Shown one piece after another: positions 1 through 9,261 of a DNA stretch of 64,000 bases. Source of the stretch: Bacteroidales bacterium (GTDB lineage: Bacteria > Bacteroidota > Bacteroidia > Bacteroidales > Muribaculaceae); NCBI GenBank assembly GCA_014800795.1, contig JAAVFL010000009.1:62001-126000 (forward strand). The letters are read 5' to 3'. The position numbers and the translations under genes are program-made. The first letter of the stretch is position 1; each line of letters starts with the position of its first letter. Under the pieces are notes generated by a model, which saw nothing but the letters and a program-made list of their open reading frames with translations, made no database searches and had not been told where the DNA came from.

Positions 1-1724
1 TCATAGGTAGGCCATTTCTCAGGATCAGCACCCTCGAGCCAGTGGGAATCGCCGATCGCTACCTCGGCCGAATTAACCTTGTTATAACGCTCGTCGATGC
101 GGAGCGAGAGAGTCAGCGGACCGTAGTTCACCGACGCACTGTTCTGGTTCGTCGGCCAGCGGCGCAGCGACAGCTCCATCGGGAAAATCAATTCTACAGC
201 ATCGCCATCGGCCCATTCACCCTCTATCTTCAGATATTTTCCGGCTTCCGGTTTGCCTACGCTATGGCCGTTCACACGTGCGGTAGCACCCTTTGTCCAC
301 GACGGAATGCGGAAATACATCGGGAATTCGGCTTTCTCCTTAGCGGAAACCACAAAGCGGAGAGTATCGCTGAAAGGATAACGGGTATCTTCGGCTATAG
401 TCACCTCCTTGCCGTCGGCAACCTCGAGAGTGGCGCGGCTGGGAGCGTAGACGGTGTATGCCACACCATGATCGGGAGTTGCGAAAGCGAGAGCCTGCGT
501 GAACGACGGCCATCCCAGCCCGTGGTTATGCTGGCAGCAGCGCGAGCTGAAGGGGTTCATGTTGAGGAACGGACCATGGTTGTCGATACCGGGATGATGG
601 TTCTTCGAATCGCTTATGGTATGATTAGGCGAGGTTATGTAGCGGAGTGCCTTGAGATCGGAAGTCATAGCAGCCGGGAACGAGTTGAAGGCCACATCCT
701 CCATATTCTCAGCCCAGAGGGGATCGGCAGTGATGCCGAGCATCACACCGTCGGAAAGTATCTGTTCGGCAAAGCCGCATGTTTCGGTGCCCTGACGGGG
801 ATCTACGTAACCGATACGGGCATTCTCGTCGGCGCCGAACATACCCCCCGGAACCTGACCGTAGGTGCGGCGGATAAGGTCGTGAACATTATATGTGGCC
901 GTAAGCATGGCTGAATCGCCGTTGACAAGGTACATTTCGGCCGGTTCGCGGAAATACTGTGCGATATTGACGTTATGCCAGTTGGGCAGACGGGCGGGGT
1001 TGGTGCAGTCGGCGTTGTTGCGGTGTATCTTCTCGATCAGCGGAAGCACCGATGCATCGCCTGTCTGGTTATAATACCATACCACGCTCCACATGTTGTC
1101 GCCGCCGCGGCAGTTTTCCCAATAGTCTTCCAGGAAATTTTCGTCGGCCTGAGCCATCTCCCACTCGAAATAGCGCTTCATGAATGGAAGCACCCGCTCA
1201 TCGGCGGTATATTCGTAGTAATTCTGAAGAATCCAGAGCATGATCATCTGCGCCCATACCTCCGGTTTGCCGTTGCGAAGGTTTAGCGGTCCGAAATAGC
1301 CATCCTCTGTCTGCGATGCAAGCACCGCATCGATCCAGAACTTGGATTCATTGAGCATGTTCTCGTCGTCGAGCAGATAAGCCAGATGGCTGTAGCCGCG
1401 AAGCCAGTAGGGAACCTCCTCCCATCCGCGGTCGCCACCCTCTACGAGCCATGCGTTGTTGTTGCGGTCGAGCCACGCGCTGATCTCGCTGAGATGACCG
1501 TTGAGCCCGTCGCGCTGCAGCTCGAGCTGGCGCAGCAGCCACCCTTCAGGCTTTATGGCGCCGGCAGGCAGTTTTTCAAGCATCAGCGGGCGCAACGGCG
1601 TTTCCCCGCTAATTTCAGGTGTGAACGGGCGGTCTACAGTCTGAGCCTTAAAACCGTCAGCTCCTCCACACGACGCAGTAAAAAGCAACAGCCCCGAGGC
1701 TGCGCATGATAACAGAAATTTCAT
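1..1724 (-). CDS. GH127/GH146-type beta-L-arabinofuranosidase (DUF1680), lipoprotein, 3' end missing
   Basis: Predicted exo-acting beta-L-arabinofuranosidase that removes arabinose from plant glycans or glycoproteins. The frame is open from an ATG at 1724 to the window edge, giving 574 residues. The N-terminus is a lipoprotein signal with lipobox Cys19 (FTASC). The aligned parts of the family are clear: an alpha-barrel N-terminal half with LxxLRPGWLL-like and GWEEVPYWLRGY segments, ETC (Glu314, Cys316) and RCCQHNHG (Cys396, Cys397). In GH127 enzymes a Glu and three Cys of this pattern hold zinc, one Cys being the nucleophile. Members are usually longer, so roughly the C-terminal beta domain end is missing. 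It lies downstream of the GH99-like gene and has its own promoter-like sequence. Family call is strong; the exact linkage is inference. Confidence 0.88.
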   Translation of the reverse strand, partial: MKFLLSCAASGLLLFTASCGGADGFKAQTVDRPFTPEISGETPLRPLMLEKLPAGAIKPEGWLLRQLELQRDGLNGHLSEISAWLDRNNNAWLVEGGDRGWEEVPYWLRGYSHLAYLLDDENMLNESKFWIDAVLASQTEDGYFGPLNLRNGKPEVWAQMIMLWILQNYYEYTADERVLPFMKRYFEWEMAQADENFLEDYWENCRGGDNMWSVVWYYNQTGDASVLPLIEKIHRNNADCTNPARLPNWHNVNIAQYFREPAEMYLVNGDSAMLTATYNVHDLIRRTYGQVPGGMFGADENARIGYVDPRQGTETCGFAEQILSDGVMLGITADPLWAENMEDVAFNSFPAAMTSDLKALRYITSPNHTISDSKNHHPGIDNHGPFLNMNPFSSRCCQHNHGLGWPSFTQALAFATPDHGVAYTVYAPSRATLEVADGKEVTIAEDTRYPFSDTLRFVVSAKEKAEFPMYFRIPSWTKGATARVNGHSVGKPEAGKYLKIEGEWADGDAVELIFPMELSLRRWPTNQNSASVNYGPLTLSLRIDERYNKVNSAEVAIGDSHWLEGADPEKWPTY

Positions 1725-1754
1725 GGTGATATACGTTGTAGTTTTGTTGTTTTG

Positions 1755-1786
1755 CAAAGATACGATTTTCCTCTCTAAGACACAAC
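1755..1786 (-). promoter_or_regulatory. Bacteroidetes-type promoter for the GH127 gene
   Basis: On the minus strand the -7 box reads TATCTTTG (1755-1762), matching TAnnTTTG. A GTTG that can serve as the -33 box lies 20 bases upstream (1783-1786). The start codon is about 30 bases downstream. Confidence 0.5.
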
Positions 1787-1849
1787 GGTATCACCTTTAT
1801 TACGCTAAAAGGAGACGTTATCCCGGAAGTTCTTTTCACACACTGACAA

Positions 1850-3052
1850 TCATTCCTCGCGTGGCGCGAACACGCGGCGCACCGCATCGAGATAGCCGTA
1901 GCCGTAGCGGTTGCAGGGCTGAAGGAAGCTCGTCTCGGTCCACTCGTTCCAGCTGTTGATGGTGATGAGCGGAGCCTGATCGGGATGCGCATCGGCATAC
2001 TCGCGCGCTTTTATAAGAGCCTTCTCGAAATTTTCAGGAGTGTTGTTCTGCACTACAGCGCTGTGGCAGGTGCGGGGACTGTTGTCCCATCCAACGCTTA
2101 TGTGCGGATAATATGGGAAGGAATATACCGAATCGATTCGTTCCCATTCGCGCCCCACGCGCTCCATTATGTTGTTGTAGTCGTCGTTCACATCGGTAAA
2201 GTGAACGAACTGATAGTGAGTTCCGCTTGTAAAGCCGAGTTTCTTCACGAAATCATCGCTCGGATTATCGGTCTTGTTGGCATCGAGACCGCTGTGGTTC
2301 AGATTGATTGACCACATGGTTATCTGCAGGTCAAGCCCCGGGAAACCTGCGCGGACAGTCTCATCCTTGAACCATTGCAAGGCATCGGCCGTCTCTTCTA
2401 TTCCTCCCAGTCCGGCAATCAGCTGCGGTATGTCGTAGATCATGAATACCGGCTTGCCGTCGATCTTATAATACTGCGGATGCTTGAAATATTTCTCGAT
2501 ATTGCGGCGGCATATCTTCTCGAATTCCTCGCGGTCTACTTTTCCGGTCCAGATCACATTGTCTTCATGAACGTCGAACAGACGGGTATCCCACAGATTC
2601 AGAACATCGTGGTTCGCCCACATAAGATAGAACTGCATCTTGTCCACATTGTCGGCCTTGAGAAAGCCGTTGTCAAGAGTGGTTTCCATAAACGGGCGGC
2701 CGTCATACCAGTACCAGTCGAAAATGAACACGTTCACCCCATGTTCAGTGGCCTGATCGATCTCCATTGCCATTACCGACGGATCCGCCTCGTTGATATA
2801 TCCCCACAGAGGCTTGCGATCCCAGTAATGGCCTGGAAAGCGGTCGCGCACGGTCATCACCGTTTCCCATTCACCGATTCCCAACGGCCAGAAGGGGCGC
2901 AAACGCGGATCGTCGGAGGCATAGGCCGGATAAAGAAACGCCGCTACGTCATATTTCCGGGCCGGCGCATTCCCTGCTTTTTTATCACGCGCATACGAAT
3001 TCAGCATGACGGCGAACGCCACCACAACCAGGGATAGGATTCTTGCTTTCAT
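1850..3052 (-). CDS. Secreted GH99-like / WbsX-family protein
   Basis: A 400-residue secreted protein of the Glyco_tran_WbsX / GH99-like family, which has a TIM-barrel fold related to endo-alpha-mannanase type GH99. A signal peptide covers about residues 1-21. Signature pieces are the early AFLYPAYA and WGYINEADP segments, VNVFIFDWYWYDGRPF, and the C-terminal WNEWTE motif at residues 368-373. The family occurs in LPS-synthesis clusters and in many Bacteroidetes polysaccharide utilisation loci. Here the signal peptide and the neighbours favour a hydrolase acting outside the cytoplasm. The gene follows the hybrid regulator by 99 bases and carries a good promoter of its own. Enzymatic activity is not established for most of this family, so the substrate is left open. 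Confidence 0.8.
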   Translation of the reverse strand: MKARILSLVVVAFAVMLNSYARDKKAGNAPARKYDVAAFLYPAYASDDPRLRPFWPLGIGEWETVMTVRDRFPGHYWDRKPLWGYINEADPSVMAMEIDQATEHGVNVFIFDWYWYDGRPFMETTLDNGFLKADNVDKMQFYLMWANHDVLNLWDTRLFDVHEDNVIWTGKVDREEFEKICRRNIEKYFKHPQYYKIDGKPVFMIYDIPQLIAGLGGIEETADALQWFKDETVRAGFPGLDLQITMWSINLNHSGLDANKTDNPSDDFVKKLGFTSGTHYQFVHFTDVNDDYNNIMERVGREWERIDSVYSFPYYPHISVGWDNSPRTCHSAVVQNNTPENFEKALIKAREYADAHPDQAPLITINSWNEWTETSFLQPCNRYGYGYLDAVRRVFAPREE

Positions 3053-3117
3053 CTGGAGTGTACTTGAAAATTTTGGTGTGACTTGCTACAGGCAACGACA
3101 CATAGCGCCTGCCTCAA

Positions 3118-3148
3118 CAAAATTACATCAAAAAAAGCGATTTTCAAA
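3118..3148 (-). promoter_or_regulatory. Promoter for the GH99-like gene
   Basis: Near-perfect Bacteroidetes promoter on the minus strand: TTTG (3145-3148), 19 bases, then TAATTTTG (3118-3125). It lies between the regulator stop (3152) and the GH99-like ATG (3052), so that gene can be expressed apart from the regulator operon. Confidence 0.65.
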
Positions 3149-3151
3149 AAA

Positions 3152-6100
3152 TCACGCGTCTTCGCGTGGAACCGCCTTACGCAGTTCGCTGATATACTCG
3201 CTTGGCGTCTTGCCATATTCCTTCTTGAACACCTTGGTGAAATAGTTGGGATCGGCAAAACCGGTGCGGTAGGCGGTCTCGCTGACGATATGCCCTGCCT
3301 TAAGCAGCTCGATGGCACGTGCCAACCGGCGTTTCCTGAGATACTCCGTCATAGACATGTTGGTGAACGACTTCATCTTGATATGAAGCAGCGAGCGGCT
3401 GATGCCGAGTTCATCCGTTATGTCGGAGATCGAGAAATGTGAATTGTCGAAATTTTCCTCTATCAGTTCGTTTATACGACTGAGGAAATCTGTGTCGAAC
3501 TTGTTGAATGCTGACATCTCTTCTGTATTTTCTTCTGAGGGTTCTGAAGACCCGATTATGGAATTTATATATTTTTTACGCGCACGCAGGATATTCTTGA
3601 CGCGGAGTTCAAGCAACTGAGGATCGAACGGCTTGGGAACATAGGCTTCCGCTCCGCTTTCGAAACCGAGTACGGTACTTTGCTCGTCGGTTTTGGCTGT
3701 GAGCAGAATCACTGGAATATGCGAGGTGGTGATATCGTTTTTCAGCCTGTTGCACAGCTCTATCCCATCCATTTCAGGCATCATCACATCGGATACCACT
3801 ATATCCACCGGATATTCCGAAGTGATTTTAAGCGCTTCCACACCGTTGGTTGCCGTATACACATTATATGTGCGGATGAAGGTCTCACGCAGAAACGCCA
3901 GCAACTCAGGATTGTCTTCCACCAGAAGTATGCTCACACGGTCGGAATTCCTGGCATAGTCTGGCAACGACGGCGGCTGCCCGGCTGAGCTCAGCGCCAT
4001 GCGATAGTCCGGTTCCGGATTGCTCTGGGAGGCATTGCTGATGTAACATGACGGCGGGAAAGCACCGGGGGTTACCAACATTCTCACTCTGAAAGTACTC
4101 CCCACACCGACACTGCTGTCAACGGTTATGCTTCCACGATGCATCTCGACAAGCTTCTTTACAGTAGCCAGTCCTATTCCCCATCCATGGTTATCGGTGT
4201 TATATCCCCGACGCGTCTGGTAATATTTTCTGAAAATATTATCATGTTCCTCCGGAGCGATACCGATGCCCGTGTCACGCACCTCGATATTCAGATAAAT
4301 CTGATCGTTACCCTTGTCTCCCGCAGAGGATTCCTCAACAATAGAGGCCCGGACCTCGATCTCTCCCCCCGCACGGGTATATTTCACCGCATTCGACAGC
4401 AGATTGTTGACAATCTTCTCCACACTGGTGGTGGAAAACCATACATCCTCGCCGTTGTTCTCGGTATAGATATGCAGACTGATATCCCGCTCCTCAGCCG
4501 TTTCATAGAAATACTGGGCGATCTTCTCGATATATGTCAGCGGATTCCCTTTCTGAAGATAAATCTGGAAATTACCGTTCTCCACACGGTTGAAGGTAAC
4601 AAGCTCGTCGATCAGCCCCACCATCTTTTTGGTATTGGCTATCGCCACTCCGAGCCTTTTCTGCGAATCAGGCGACAATTCGTGGCGCTGATCAATGTAC
4701 TTGAGGGGAGCCACAATCAGACTGAGAGGAGTTTTAAGTTCATGAGATATATTGGTGAAGAATTCCATTTTCTCACGGTTAAGTTCCTCGCTTTTAGCCT
4801 TGTCGATCTGTGCCATCCGCATTGAGTGGCGCGCACGCATACGCACATTGAACAGCCTGTAGACCATCCATCCTATCGCAACCAGTATCGCTAAATAGAG
4901 AGCATATGCCCATACTGTACGGTAAAACGGTGAAGCCACCTTTATGGCGAGCGATCTTACCGGAGCGTCGTCCCAGTTTTCGGGATCGGAGGACGCCCGC
5001 ACGTTCATGACATATGTTCCGGGATCCATCTCCATTGCGCTGAACCGCCGTATCTTCCCCATATCACGCCAGTCACGGTCGATACCGTCGAATTTTACCT
5101 GATAAAACACCGAGTGCGCTCCCTCCGGATCAATCACGCCGTAGTCTATCCCGACCTGCTGCGCCTGATTGTAATCGATATGCAGCTCGCCCGTTGTATC
5201 GAGTGATTTCTGAAGCGGGGAATCAGACGCGCCTGCCTTCATCTCTTTCCCGTTGATAAAAAGTCTGTTGAAATGTACATCTTGGCACTCACCGTTTTTT
5301 TTTGTCAGTCCCGGAGCAAACGATACCATGCCGTTCACCGTTCCGAAATACATGCGCCCGTCCGATGCCTCGAATCCGGAATTGAAGTTGAACTGATTCT
5401 CCGGCAGCCCGTCGACAACGGTATACTGATGAAGATGCGTCGATCCCGGATCAATCTGAAACAGACCATTGGAAGTTGTCATCCATACCGTTCCCGCATG
5501 ATCCAGAGTAAGCGTACATACTGTTCCGATATTCACCATTCCCGCGTCCATGCGTTTCACTTTGCGAGCCCCCGGTTCGAAATAGTAAAGCCCCCCATTG
5601 TTGGTGCCGACATACACTCTGCCATCGTTATCCTCGAGCAACGCGGTGATATAATGGTCATGAAAACCGTCGGGATCGGTGGGATCGGCTTCGTTCCAGC
5701 CCCGGATCTCGCCGGTAGCGTGATCAAGGCAATACAGACCGTGGTTCACCGTTCCGGCCCACAGATTCCCCGCCTTGTCGAGCATAAGCGAATACACGAA
5801 GTCATTGTCAAGAACCGTATGTTCTATCTGAAGGAATGTATCCGTGCGGGGATCGAAATAACGCAATCCCAGCGGAGTGCTGATCCACAGACGCGAATTA
5901 CTGTCAGGATATGTCTGCTTTACAATCGAGAATACCGACAGACTGCTAAGACCGCTCTCACCGGTCAGATAATGGCGGGTAGCGCCGGTCTGGAGATTAT
6001 AGCGGTACAGACCGTTGAGAAATGTACCTATCCACATATCGCCGGTCTCGGTGTCATAATACAATTCATGGACGTTGGGACCGATATCCGGAATACGGTC

Positions 6101-7252
6101 GAAACGCCTCACTGTTCCCGAGGCGGTATTGTAGATATTAATACCACCGTCCTCGCTGGCAAGCCACAGTTCCCCTTTCACTGGCTCTACGATACGGCGT
6201 ATGGCCTTTCCGCTGAGAGAACGGGAATCATATCCCGGAGGAACCCATGAGAAACGGTTGTAGTTGGCGTTGAGCATATTGATGCCGCCGAAATATGTGC
6301 CGATCCATATATTGTTGTTACGGTCGGGAACGATACAATATATCGCATTGTCGTTCAGTCTGGTAGGATTCACCAGATCCTGAGTGACACCGGTGACGGA
6401 TCCGGTTTCCGGATTTATTATATTTAACCCCTCCTCCGTGCCGAGCCATATGCGGCCATCGGCATCCTCGGCTATAGCGCGTACGCTGGGATTGGTGAGC
6501 TTCGAACCATCGTAAAGTGTCATCCGGTCGGAATGGATATCCATACATAGAACTCCGTTACCGTTGAGGCTCACCCACAGTAGTCCACGCGAATCGAAGA
6601 ACAGGGGTGCTTTACCGACATCGCCGTACATAGGAATTTTTGCCAGACGCGACGTGAGCTCTATACCGCTCTCCATGTTGGCATCATAATAGCTGAGGGA
6701 GCCGTTCGTCATTATGAAGATGCGGTTGTCGGGAGAAACCGTCATACCTATGATATAGAACTCGCGCTGACGGGGAGCATGATGAAACTCCTCGCTCCCT
6801 GCCGGACGGATATATACCTTGTTTCCTGCGCATACGAGGCTCCCGTCTGCTGTCTCGGATACAGCGGTGATATGGCGGCTGTCAAGAGGTATGCATTCGA
6901 AATCGTCGGTCGACGCCCGGTAACGACAGAAACCGTTGTCGGTGCTTATCCATAGAGTTCCGTGGGAGTCTACGAACAGATTCTGAACGAAATTATGTGG
7001 CAACGAATGTTCGTCGCCGGGTGCATGATAGTAAGTCGTGAAAGCGTAACCGTCATATGAAGCAAGTCCGTTGCGCGTGCCTACCCACAGACGCCCGTCA
7101 TGATCGAATGCCATCGTCTCTATCTGCTGATGAGGAAGCCCGTCGGCACTCTTGAAATGCATGAAATGAAAATTATCAGTAGATATGGCTCCCCATGCTC
7201 CGACAAACGAGAGCATAACGCAAGCAACAGCTGTAATAAATTTTCTCAACAT
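3152..7252 (-). CDS. Hybrid two-component system regulator (HTCS), AraC-type output
   Basis: Inner-membrane one-protein signalling system that senses a glycan fragment in the periplasm and activates the locus. From the ATG at 7252 it has 1366 residues; a GTG at 7264 in the same frame is less likely. Order of parts: signal/anchor segment (1-20), a long periplasmic region of two-component regulator propeller repeats (WVGT/WIGT blades), a Y_Y_Y domain (about 690-770), a membrane segment (about 779-801), HisKA with His837 in NISHELKTPL, HATPase with NNLLSNAVKYT and DTGIGIAP, a receiver domain with Asp1155 in VSDVMMPEMDG, and an AraC-type helix-turn-helix at the C-terminus. All key phosphorelay residues are present. 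It begins 19 bases after the last BNR gene, so it is probably co-transcribed with the enzymes it would control. Confidence 0.95.
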   Translation of the reverse strand: MLRKFITAVACVMLSFVGAWGAISTDNFHFMHFKSADGLPHQQIETMAFDHDGRLWVGTRNGLASYDGYAFTTYYHAPGDEHSLPHNFVQNLFVDSHGTLWISTDNGFCRYRASTDDFECIPLDSRHITAVSETADGSLVCAGNKVYIRPAGSEEFHHAPRQREFYIIGMTVSPDNRIFIMTNGSLSYYDANMESGIELTSRLAKIPMYGDVGKAPLFFDSRGLLWVSLNGNGVLCMDIHSDRMTLYDGSKLTNPSVRAIAEDADGRIWLGTEEGLNIINPETGSVTGVTQDLVNPTRLNDNAIYCIVPDRNNNIWIGTYFGGINMLNANYNRFSWVPPGYDSRSLSGKAIRRIVEPVKGELWLASEDGGINIYNTASGTVRRFDRIPDIGPNVHELYYDTETGDMWIGTFLNGLYRYNLQTGATRHYLTGESGLSSLSVFSIVKQTYPDSNSRLWISTPLGLRYFDPRTDTFLQIEHTVLDNDFVYSLMLDKAGNLWAGTVNHGLYCLDHATGEIRGWNEADPTDPDGFHDHYITALLEDNDGRVYVGTNNGGLYYFEPGARKVKRMDAGMVNIGTVCTLTLDHAGTVWMTTSNGLFQIDPGSTHLHQYTVVDGLPENQFNFNSGFEASDGRMYFGTVNGMVSFAPGLTKKNGECQDVHFNRLFINGKEMKAGASDSPLQKSLDTTGELHIDYNQAQQVGIDYGVIDPEGAHSVFYQVKFDGIDRDWRDMGKIRRFSAMEMDPGTYVMNVRASSDPENWDDAPVRSLAIKVASPFYRTVWAYALYLAILVAIGWMVYRLFNVRMRARHSMRMAQIDKAKSEELNREKMEFFTNISHELKTPLSLIVAPLKYIDQRHELSPDSQKRLGVAIANTKKMVGLIDELVTFNRVENGNFQIYLQKGNPLTYIEKIAQYFYETAEERDISLHIYTENNGEDVWFSTTSVEKIVNNLLSNAVKYTRAGGEIEVRASIVEESSAGDKGNDQIYLNIEVRDTGIGIAPEEHDNIFRKYYQTRRGYNTDNHGWGIGLATVKKLVEMHRGSITVDSSVGVGSTFRVRMLVTPGAFPPSCYISNASQSNPEPDYRMALSSAGQPPSLPDYARNSDRVSILLVEDNPELLAFLRETFIRTYNVYTATNGVEALKITSEYPVDIVVSDVMMPEMDGIELCNRLKNDITTSHIPVILLTAKTDEQSTVLGFESGAEAYVPKPFDPQLLELRVKNILRARKKYINSIIGSSEPSEENTEEMSAFNKFDTDFLSRINELIEENFDNSHFSISDITDELGISRSLLHIKMKSFTNMSMTEYLRKRRLARAIELLKAGHIVSETAYRTGFADPNYFTKVFKKEYGKTPSEYISELRKAVPREDA

Positions 7253-7271
7253 ATATCCGTTCACATCTGTT

Positions 7272-9227
7272 TTATCTGACAGCTGTCAGACGACTCACCA
7301 CGGTTCCGTCCGACAGTTGTATATTGAGTATATATATTCCGCCCGATGGTAGAGACATGCTGCTGTCATCGACCGCAGCTACAAGCATTCCGGAGGTTGT
7401 GTAAGCCTCCATCCCGGCGATCCCGGCCACACACTCCGCCGTAACCTCGCATCCTTCGGTTTTTACAGTCACACGCATATCGTCCACCCGCGTATAGTCA
7501 ACCCCGGCATTCACTTTAAGAGTAAGTTCCGGCCAGGTCCACGATGCCTTGTCGGTGGCTTCAGGAATCGTCTCGAACTTGAGGGCGTTTTTCCTCCGGT
7601 CGCGTACCTGCATATTCATACGCATTACTCTGTCCGCCGACGGAGCCTTAGCCTCGCCGAGCAATTTCCAGGGGATAGCCACCTCCATGCAGTAATAGCG
7701 CTTTCGCAGATCAAGCACATAGGTTACGTCGGCGGTCTCCTCTTCAGACTGCCACTTGTTCGACTCTCCGCGACGCATCATCACCACACCGTCAGTACCG
7801 AAGAAGAAGCGGAACATTCCTGTCTGGGGGTAGGTATCACAGCAGCCGGCCACATCAAGATAGAGAAATATCCCGTCGCGGTCAACGACATCGGTTACAA
7901 GATCCGTATCCATCACATAAGCATAGAAATACAGATTATCGTTATCGTAAGCGAAGTCCGCTTCCGTACGGCAACCGGTCTGCGATCCCATCGTCAACTG
8001 ACGTCCGGCAGTGTAACCATAGACATCTCTCATAGGACTGGCGTCAAGCACCGGAGTGCCGAACTCCGCCGTAAATCCTTTGCGGGGAGTTCCCTTAATG
8101 AGCGAGTTGCCCTCGCTCTGTCCACCCTCGTAAGCTCCGGCAATGGCATATACGCAGCCGTCGTCGGCCACATTGATCGATCCCCAGTTGGCGCGTCCCC
8201 CTTCAGGAACGTAGAACGACGGGCTGACACACCTGAAATTACGGGCATCGGCGTCGCCTACCGCTACCATGTGATTGTACAGGTCGATCCCGCAGTTTTT
8301 CAGACCCTCTTTCTCACCCATCCACGAAGCCACAGTCTCGCCATTGGGGAGTTTGCGGATATACGGGCCGGCAGATATATATTGCAGATCATCGTCATTT
8401 ACAAGCAGTTTCGACCGGTTGGGACTGCCGGCATCGACCCAGAAATTGGTCCAGTTCTGTTCGAGAGTACAGCGGAACGATGTGGCACGGAAACCACTGT
8501 AGCCCGGTTGCCCGTTATCCTCTATGGTGACTACAATCTCTCCGTTATCTGTCAGGATAGCTACCGGCATTCCGTCGCGGTGTCCATATCGGTAGCTCAC
8601 CCGCTGCGCCGGCGTCCATGTCAGCCCCTTGTCGAACGAACGGCTCATCATTATCTCCTGGTCGTTGCTGTCGACAAGCTCAAGCGAGAAATAGCAGTGT
8701 ACTTCTCCCGACGGAAGTTCAAGAAACGCCGGTTCCCAACAACCGTCCTGGCCGAGATGGCTGGCTGTGTGCACGCGGATCATCCCGCTCCACGTCTGCC
8801 CGTTGTCGGTCGAGCGTATCACATCGATTGAGTACGGACGGTCTTCGCTGTAAGGTTGAGCCGGACGCGGATTTATACCCATCAGCAACGTTCCGTCCCT
8901 CAGTTGTATCATGTCGGGGTTACACATCTCCCACTGTGAATTGTTACTCAGAATCACCTGAGGATCGCTCCATGTCTTGCCATAATCGGAACTGAACGTA
9001 CATTCCACCCCTCGGTTCCAGGCACCCCCCGTCATCATAAGTCTTCCGTCCTGAAGCTGGATCATGCGTCCGTAGCCGCTCGGCGATTTCAGCGGGACAC
9101 ACCGTGTTGACATGTCCCAATAGATACGCGACCGCTCGAACGGCGCGTGCGGCACACATTCAGCCACCGTCGGAGCAAATATTGCGGCACACAGCGTAAC
9201 CGCAGAGGATATGAACTTTCTTTTCAT
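7272..9227 (-). CDS. Sialidase-fold (BNR/Asp-box) enzyme with CBM9-like domain, paralogue 4
   Basis: Secreted 651-residue protein, fourth of four tandem paralogues. Signal peptide about 1-23. A six-bladed BNR propeller follows, with GYGRMIQLQDGRLM near 51-64 and Asp boxes SSDYGKTW, STDNGQTW and SFDKGLTW. CWEP (Glu165) and a G-MPVAI-to-IEDNG stretch (Glu236) give a Glu pair with the spacing seen in its siblings. The C-terminal half has a CBM9-like sandwich (YDNDNLYFYAYVMDTD...FLYLDVAGCC) and ends in a segment resembling a type IX secretion type A sorting domain (SGGIYILNIQLSDG). It is closest to paralogue 3. The FRIP motif of GH33 sialidases is not evident. GH93 exo-arabinanase is the better analogy, as inference. 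The regulator gene starts 19 bases downstream. Confidence 0.8.
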   Translation of the reverse strand: MKRKFISSAVTLCAAIFAPTVAECVPHAPFERSRIYWDMSTRCVPLKSPSGYGRMIQLQDGRLMMTGGAWNRGVECTFSSDYGKTWSDPQVILSNNSQWEMCNPDMIQLRDGTLLMGINPRPAQPYSEDRPYSIDVIRSTDNGQTWSGMIRVHTASHLGQDGCWEPAFLELPSGEVHCYFSLELVDSNDQEIMMSRSFDKGLTWTPAQRVSYRYGHRDGMPVAILTDNGEIVVTIEDNGQPGYSGFRATSFRCTLEQNWTNFWVDAGSPNRSKLLVNDDDLQYISAGPYIRKLPNGETVASWMGEKEGLKNCGIDLYNHMVAVGDADARNFRCVSPSFYVPEGGRANWGSINVADDGCVYAIAGAYEGGQSEGNSLIKGTPRKGFTAEFGTPVLDASPMRDVYGYTAGRQLTMGSQTGCRTEADFAYDNDNLYFYAYVMDTDLVTDVVDRDGIFLYLDVAGCCDTYPQTGMFRFFFGTDGVVMMRRGESNKWQSEEETADVTYVLDLRKRYYCMEVAIPWKLLGEAKAPSADRVMRMNMQVRDRRKNALKFETIPEATDKASWTWPELTLKVNAGVDYTRVDDMRVTVKTEGCEVTAECVAGIAGMEAYTTSGMLVAAVDDSSMSLPSGGIYILNIQLSDGTVVSRLTAVR

Positions 9228-9261
9228 GTCAATGTAATTCCCCGAAGTTTTTTACAACGTA

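Noticed and set aside
42..914. Long plus-strand open frames across 1-23 kb, such as this 290-residue one
   Set aside because: They lie opposite genes with strong protein-family evidence, show no family features and follow the codon structure of the real minus-strand frame.
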